64,000 nucleotides of DNA from Apostichopus japonicus. Its lineage: Eukaryota; Echinodermata; Holothuroidea; Aspidochirotida; Stichopodidae. The notes under the pieces are model-generated. The model did no database searches. It saw only the letters and a program-made list of their open reading frames with translations, and had not been told where the DNA came from. A program made the position numbers and the translations under genes. Shown here piece after piece: positions 57,790-64,000 of the stretch. The first letter of the stretch is position 1. The number at the start of each line of letters is the position of its first letter. The DNA lies in NCBI RefSeq assembly GCF_037975245.1, contig NC_092582.1:10766001-10830000 (forward strand). Direction: 5' to 3'.

Positions 57790-60700
57790 TGAATCCACCT
57801 AACATCTCAGTCCATACAGTGGCGCGATGGCTTGGCGCACTGTACGAGCTGATGAGCGAGGCTCTCTTTTGCATCGGTGGTTCGAGTCCCCGGTGATGAC
57901 GTCTTTTGCCGATCTTTTACAGCGAGTGCCTACATGGGGAGCTGTAAGTATTAGTTAATCCACCTAACATCTCAGTCCATACAGTGGCGCGATGGCTTGG
58001 CGCACTGTACGATCTGATGAGCGAGGCTCTCTTTTGCATCGGTGGTTCGAGTCCCCGGTGATGACGTCTTTTGCCGATCTTTTACAGCGAGTGCCTACAT
58101 GGGGAGCTGTAAGTATTAGTTAATCCACCTAACATCTCAGTCCATACAGTGGCGCGATGGCTTGGCGCACTGTACGAGCTGATGAGCGAGGCTCTCTTTT
58201 GCATCGGTGGTTCGAGTCCCCGGTGATGACGTCTTTTGCCGATCTTTTACAGCGAGTGCCTACATGGGGAGCTGTAAGTATTAGTTAATCCACCTAACAT
58301 CTCAGTCCATACAGTGGCGCGATGGCTTGGCGCACTGTACGAGCTGATGAGCGAGGCTCTCTTTTGCATCGGTGGTTCGAGTCCCCGGTGATGACGTCTT
58401 TTGCCGATCTTTTACAGCGAGTGCCTACATGGGGAGCTGTAAGTATTAGTTAATCCACCTAACATCTCAGTCCATACAGTGGCGCGATGGCTTGGCGCAC
58501 TGTACGAGCTGATGAGCGAGGCTCTCTTTTGCATCGGTGGTTCGAGTCCCCGGTGATGACGTCTTTTGCCGATCTTTTACAGCGAGTGCCTACATGGGGA
58601 GCTGTAAGTATTAGTTAATCCACCTAACATCTTAGTCCATACAGTGGCGCGATGGCTTGGCGCACTGTACGAGCTGATGAGCGAGGCTCTCTTTTGCATC
58701 GGTGGTTCGAGTCCCCGGTGATGACGTCTTTTGCCGATCTTTTACAGCGAGTGCCTACATGGGGAGCTGTAAGTATTAGTTAATCCACCTAACATCTCAG
58801 TCCATACAGTGGCGCGATGGCTTGGCGCACTGTACGATCTGATGAGCGAGGCTCTCTTTTGCATCGGTGGTTCGAGTCCCCGGTGATGACGTCTTTTGCC
58901 GATCTTTTACAGCGAGTGCCTACATGGGGAGCTGTAAGTATTAGTTAATCCACCTAACATCTCAGTCCATACAGTGGCGCGATGGCTTGGCGCACTGTAC
59001 GAGCTGATGAGCGAGGCTCTCTTTTGCATCGGTGGTTCGAGTCCCCGGTGATGACGTCTTTTGCCGATCTTTTACAGCGAGTGCCTACATGGGGAGCTGT
59101 AAGTATTAGTTAATCCACCTAACATCTCAGTCCATACAGTGGCGCGATGGCTTGGCGCACTGTACGAGCTGATGAGCGAGGCTCTCTTTTGCATCGGTGG
59201 TTCGAGTCCCCGGTGATGACGTCTTTTGCCGATCTTTTACAGCGAGTGCCTACATGGGGAGCTGTAAGTATTAGTTAATCCACCTAACATCTCAGTCCAT
59301 ACAGTGGCGCGATGGCTTGGCGCACTGTACGAGCTGATGAGCGAGGCTCTCTTTTGCATCGGTGGTTCGAGTCCCCGGTGATGACGTCTTTTGCCGATCT
59401 TTTACAGCGAGTGCCTACATGGGGAGCTGTAAGTATTAGTTAATCCACCTAACATCTCAGTCCGTACAGTGGCGCGATGGCTTGGCGCACTGTACGAGCT
59501 GATGAGCGAGGCTCTCTTTTGCATCGGTGGTTCGAGTCCCCGGTGATGACGTCTTTTGCCGATCTTTTACAGCGAGTGCCTACATGGGGAGCTGTAAGTA
59601 TTAGTTAATCCACCTAACATCTCAGTCCGTACAGTGGCGCGATGGCTTGGCGCACTGTACGAGCTGATGAGCGAGGCTCTCTTTTGCATCGGTGGTTCGA
59701 GTCCCCGGTGATGACGTCTTTTGCCGATCTTTTACAGCGAGTGCCTACATGGGGAGCTGTAAGTATTAGTTAATCCACCTAACATCTCAGTCCGTACAGT
59801 GGCGCGATGGCTTGGCGCACTGTACGAGCTGATGAGCGAGGCTCTCTTTTGCATCGGTGGTTCGAGTCCCCGGTGATGACGTCTTTTGCCGATCTTTTAC
59901 AGCGAGTGCCTACATGGGGAGCTGTAAGTATTAGTTAATCCACCTAACATCTCAGTCCGTACAGTGGCGCGATGGCTTGGCGCACTGTACGAGCTGATGA
60001 GCGAGGCTCTCTTTTGCATCGGTGGTTCGAGTCCCCGGTGATGACGTCTTTTGCCGATCTTTTACAGCGAGTGCCTACATGGGGAGCTGTAAGTATTAGT
60101 TAATCCACCTAACATCTCAGTCCGTACAGTGGCGCGATGGCTTGGCGCACTGTACGAGCTGATGAGCGAGGCTCTCTTTTGCATCGGTGGTTCGAGTCCC
60201 CGGTGATGACGTCTTTTGCCGATCTTTTACAGCGAGTGCCTACATGGGGAGCTGTAAGTATTAGTTAATCCACCTAACATCTCAGTCCGTACAGTGGCGC
60301 GATGGCTTGGCGCACTGTACGAGCTGATGAGCGAGGCTCTCTTTTGCATCGGTGGTTCGAGTCCCCGGTGATGACGTCTTTTGCCGATCTTTTACAGCGA
60401 GTGCCTACATGGGGAGCTGTAAGTATTAGTTAATCCACCTAATATCTCAGTCCATACAGTGGCGCGATGGCTTGGCGCACTGTACGAGCTGATGAGCGAG
60501 GCTCTCTTTTGCATCGGTGGTTCGAGTCCCCGGTGATGACGTCTTTTGCCGATCTTTTACAGCGAGTGCCTACATGGGGAGCTGTAAGTATTAGTTAATC
60601 CACCTAATATCTCAGTCCATACAGTGGCGCGATGGCTTGGCGCACTGTACGAGCTGATGAGCGAGGCTCTCTTTTGCATCGGTGGTTCGAGTCCCCGGTG

Positions 60701-63700
60701 ATGACGTCTTTTGCCGATCTTTTACAGCGAGTGCCTACATGGGGAGCTGTAAGTATTAGTTAATCCACCTAATATCTCAGTCCATACAGTGGCGCGATGG
60801 CTTGGCGCACTGTACGAGCTGATGAGCGAGGCTCTCTTTTGCATCGGTGGTTCGAGTCCCCGGTGATGACGTCTTTTGCCGATCTTTTACAGCGAGTGCC
60901 TACATGGGGAGCTGTAAGTATTAGTTAATCCACCTAATATCTCAGTCCATACAGTGGCGCGATGGCTTGGCGCACTGTACGAGCTGATGAGCGAGGCTCT
61001 CTTTTGCATCGGTGGTTCGAGTCCCCGGTGATGACGTCTTTTGCCGATCTTTTACAGCGAGTGCCTACATGGGGAGCTGTAAGTATTAGTTAATCCACCT
61101 AATATCTCAGTCCATACAGTGGCGCGATGGCTTGGCGCACTGTACGAGCTGATGAGCGAGGCTCTCTTTTGCATCGGTGGTTCGAGTCCCCGGTGATGAC
61201 GTCTTTTGCCGATCTTTTACAGCGAGTGCCTACATGGGGAGCTGTAAGTATTAGTTAATCCACCTAATATCTCAGTCCATACAGTGGCGCGATGGCTTGG
61301 CGCACTGTACGAGCTGATGAGCGAGGCTCTCTTTTGCATCGGTGGTTCGAGTCCCCGGTGATGACGTCTTTTGCCGATCTTTTACAGCGAGTGCCTACAT
61401 GGGGAGCTGTAAGTATTAGTTAATCCACCTAATATCTCAGTCCATACAGTGGCGCGATGGCTTGGCGCACTGTACGAGCTGATGAGCGAGGCTCTCTTTT
61501 GCATCGGTGGTTCGAGTCCCCGGTGATGACGTCTTTTGCCGATCTTTTACAGCGAGTGCCTACATGGGGAGCTGTAAGTATTAGTTAATCCACCTAATAT
61601 CTCAGTCCATACAGTGGCGCGATGGCTTGGCGCACTGTACGAGCTGATGAGCGAGGCTCTCTTTTGCATCGGTGGTTCGAGTCCCCGGTGATGACGTCTT
61701 TTGCCGATCTTTTACAGCGAGTGCCTACATGGGGAGCTGTAAGTATTAGTTAATCCACCTAATATCTCAGTCCATACAGTGGCGCGATGGCTTGGCGCAC
61801 TGTACGAGCTGATGAGCGAGGCTCTCTTTTGCATCGGTGGTTCGAGTCCCCGGTGATGACGTCTTTTGCCGATCTTTTACAGCGAGTGCCTACATGGGGA
61901 GCTGTAAGTATTAGTTAATCCACCTAATATCTCAGTCCATACAGTGGCGCGATGGCTTGGCGCACTGTACGAGCTGATGAGCGAGGCTCTCTTTTGCATC
62001 GGTGGTTCGAGTCCCCGGTGATGACGTCTTTTGCCGATCTTTTACAGCGAGTGCCTACATGGGGAGCTGTAAGTATTAGTTAATCCACCTAATATCTCAG
62101 TCCATACAGTGGCGCGATGGCTTGGCGCACTGTACGAGCTGATGAGCGAGGCTCTCTTTTGCATCGGTGGTTCGAGTCCCCGGTGATGACGTCTTTTGCC
62201 GATCTTTTACAGCGAGTGCCTACATGGGGAGCTGTAAGTATTAGTTAATCCACCTAATATCTCAGTCCATACAGTGGCGCGATGGCTTGGCGCACTGTAC
62301 GAGCTGATGAGCGAGGCTCTCTTTTGCATCGGTGGTTCGAGTCCCCGGTGATGACGTCTTTTGCCGATCTTTTACAGCGAGTGCCTACATGGGGAGCTGT
62401 AAGTATTAGTTAATCCACCTAATATCTCAGTCCATACAGTGGCGCGATGGCTTGGCGCACTGTACGAGCTGATGAGCGAGGCTCTCTTTTGCATCGGTGG
62501 TTCGAGTCCCCGGTGATGACGTCTTTTGCCGATCTTTTACAGCGAGTGGCTACATGGGGAGCTGTAAGTATTAGTTAATCCACCTAATATCTCAGTCCAT
62601 ACAGTGGCGCGATGGCTTGGCGCACTGTACGAGCTGATGAGCGAGGCTCTCTTTTGCATCGGTGGTTCGAGTCCCCGGTGATGACGTCTTTTGCCGATCT
62701 TTTACAGCGAGTGCCTACATGGGGAGCTGTAAGTATTAGTTAATCCACCTAATATCTCAGTCCATACAGTGGCGCGATGGCTTGGCGCACTGTACGAGCT
62801 GATGAGCGAGGCTCTCTTTTGCATCGGTGGTTCGAGTCCCCGGTGATGACGTCTTTTGCCGATCTTTTACAGCGAGTGCCTACATGGGGAGCTGTAAGTA
62901 TTAGTTAATCCACCTAATATCTCAGTCCATACAGTGGCGCGATGGCTTGGCGCACTGTACGAGCTGATGAGCGAGGCTCTCTTTTGCATCGGTGGTTCGA
63001 GTCCCCGGTGATGACGTCTTTTGCCGATCTTTTACAGCGAGTGCCTACATGGGGAGCTGTAAGTATTAGTTAATCCACCTAATATCTCAGTCCATACAGT
63101 GGCGCGATGGCTTGGCGCACTGTACGAGCTGATGAGCGAGGCTCTCTTTTGCATCGGTGGTTCGAGTCCCCGGTGATGACGTCTTTTGCCGATCTTTTAC
63201 AGCGAGTGCCTACATGGGGAGCTGTAAGTATTAGTTAATCCACCTAATATCTCAGTCCATACAGTGGCGCGATGGCTTGGCGCACTGTACGAGCTGATGA
63301 GCGAGGCTCTCTTTTGCATCGGTGGTTCGAGTCCCCGGTGATGACGTCTTTTGCCGATCTTTTACAGCGAGTGCCTACATGGGGAGCTGTAAGTATTAGT
63401 TAATCCACCTAATATCTCAGTCCATACAGTGGCGCGATGGCTTGGCGCACTGTACGAGCTGATGAGCGAGGCTCTCTTTTGCATCGGTGGTTCGAGTCCC
63501 CGGTGATGACGTCTTTTGCCGATCTTTTACAGCGAGTGCCTACATGGGGAGCTGTAAGTATTAGTTAATCCACCTAATATCTCAGTCCATACAGTGGCGC
63601 GATGGCTTGGCGCACTGTACGAGCTGATGAGCGAGGCTCTCTTTTGCATCGGTGGTTCGAGTCCCCGGTGATGACGTCTTTTGCCGATCTTTTACAGCGA

Positions 63701-64000
63701 GTGCCTACATGGGGAGCTGTAAGTATTAGTTAATCCACCTAATATCTCAGTCCATACAGTGGCGCGATGGCTTGGCGCACTGTACGAGCTGATGAGCGAG
63801 GCTCTCTTTTGCATCGGTGGTTCGAGTCCCCGGTGATGACGTCTTTTGCCGATCTTTTACAGCGAGTGCCTACATGGGGAGCTGTAAGTATTAGTTAATC
63901 CACCTAATATCTCAGTCCATACAGTGGCGCGATGGCTTGGCGCACTGTACGAGCTGATGAGCGAGGCTCTCTTTTGCATCGGTGGTTCGAGTCCCCGGTG
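57790..64000 (+). repeat. 165-bp tRNA-like satellite, array 3 (38 monomers, runs off the window)
   Basis: B boxes from 57879 to 63984 at exact 165-bp steps. The first units repeat the variant order of array 2, including six GTCCGTACAG units (59.45-60.30 kb) and CGATCTGATG in the seventh unit (58835). From about 60.4 kb to the window end all units carry CCTAATATCTCAG and are almost identical, with a rare single change (GAGTGGCTAC at 62545). The array continues beyond the window. Confidence 0.95.
63920..63994 (+). promoter_or_regulatory. Pol III-like A and B boxes, representative monomer
   Basis: A-box-like TGGCGCGATGG (63925-63935; consensus TRGCNNAGYGG, with AG swapped to GA) and exact B box GGTTCGAGTCC (63984-63994), 59 bp apart. 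In this monomer 63920-63949 can fold into a 10-bp stem (TACAGT and GCGC pairing with GCGC and ACTGTA, one bulged G, loop of nine). In the complete units TTTT runs follow the B box at about 14 and 28 bases, but another TTTT lies between the boxes. Whether Pol III uses it is unknown. Confidence 0.65.

Larger units (their letters stand above)
49967..60734 (+). repeat. 5,384-bp higher-order repeat, two tandem copies
   Basis: Copy 1 runs from about 49967 to 55350 and copy 2 from about 55351 to 60734. Each holds one TTAA element and 25 monomers. Markers at the same offset include GAGTGCTTAC (49961 and 55345), GACCTTTTA (50938 and 56322), the element ends, CGATCTGATG (53451 and 58835) and six GTCCGTACAG units. 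Markers stop agreeing left of about 49.97 kb and right of about 60.7 kb, which locates the ends of the duplication. Confidence 0.9.

Noticed and set aside
44496-64000. CRISPR-like array
   Set aside because: Units are contiguous 165-bp tandem copies without variable spacers, in clearly eukaryotic DNA.
44496-64000. 5S rRNA or tRNA gene cluster
   Set aside because: No 5S sequence is visible, and the monomer lacks proper acceptor and T-stem pairing and has a TTTT between the boxes, so it is tRNA-like but not a tRNA gene.

Overview
This is animal nuclear DNA made almost entirely of repeats. I find no intact host protein-coding gene, no rRNA gene and no bacterial-type operon. The repeat content (CR1/Jockey-like and Tx1-like LINEs, a DIRS tyrosine-recombinase retrotransposon, hAT-like and TTAA-target DNA transposons, a tRNA-derived SINE, GT-AG introns in an integrase-like gene, frequent AGGCCT motifs) suggests an aquatic invertebrate. 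An echinoderm is my best guess, held with low confidence.

Left part (1-31.9 kb). Single copies of decayed elements are scattered through AT-rich sequence. They are: a hairpin-forming element with CCTTAC/GTAAGG ends and internal TATTCGAATA palindromes (three copies); a nearly complete but frameshifted LINE (5.76-10.87 kb: zinc-knuckle ORF1, endonuclease/RT ORF2, 3' stem-loop) with a second LINE fragment nested in it in reverse; a solo LTR (11.2-12.2 kb); a possible Mutator-like transposase remnant split by a LINE fragment (12.8-14.5 kb); two non-autonomous hAT-like elements with 8-bp target duplications (19.9-21.4 and 27.7-29.5 kb); and an integrase-like pseudogene on the minus strand whose four exons keep phase-matched GT-AG splice sites (25.4-27.3 kb).

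Middle part (31.9-44.5 kb). This is a dense nest: a duplicated anonymous repeat with TA microsatellites and a tRNA-derived SINE; two minus-strand LINE copies; a DIRS element (RT/RNase H and tyrosine recombinase) with a duplicated RT block; and a Tx1/L1-like LINE split by another LINE. A fragment copied from that LINE is then found between one inverted monomer of the downstream satellite and the satellite array itself, and it carries a further LINE insertion.

Right part (44.5-64.0 kb, open at the window end). A satellite of about 103 monomers, each 165 bp, head to tail. Each monomer is tRNA-like: an exact B box (GGTTCGAGTCC), an A-box-like motif 59 bp upstream, a 10-bp hairpin around the A box, and T runs just downstream. 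A 1,255-bp TTAA-target transposon sits in the array and was amplified together with its flanking monomers as a 5,384-bp higher-order repeat. This tRNA-like, nucleosome-length, higher-order satellite is the most unusual feature of the window.
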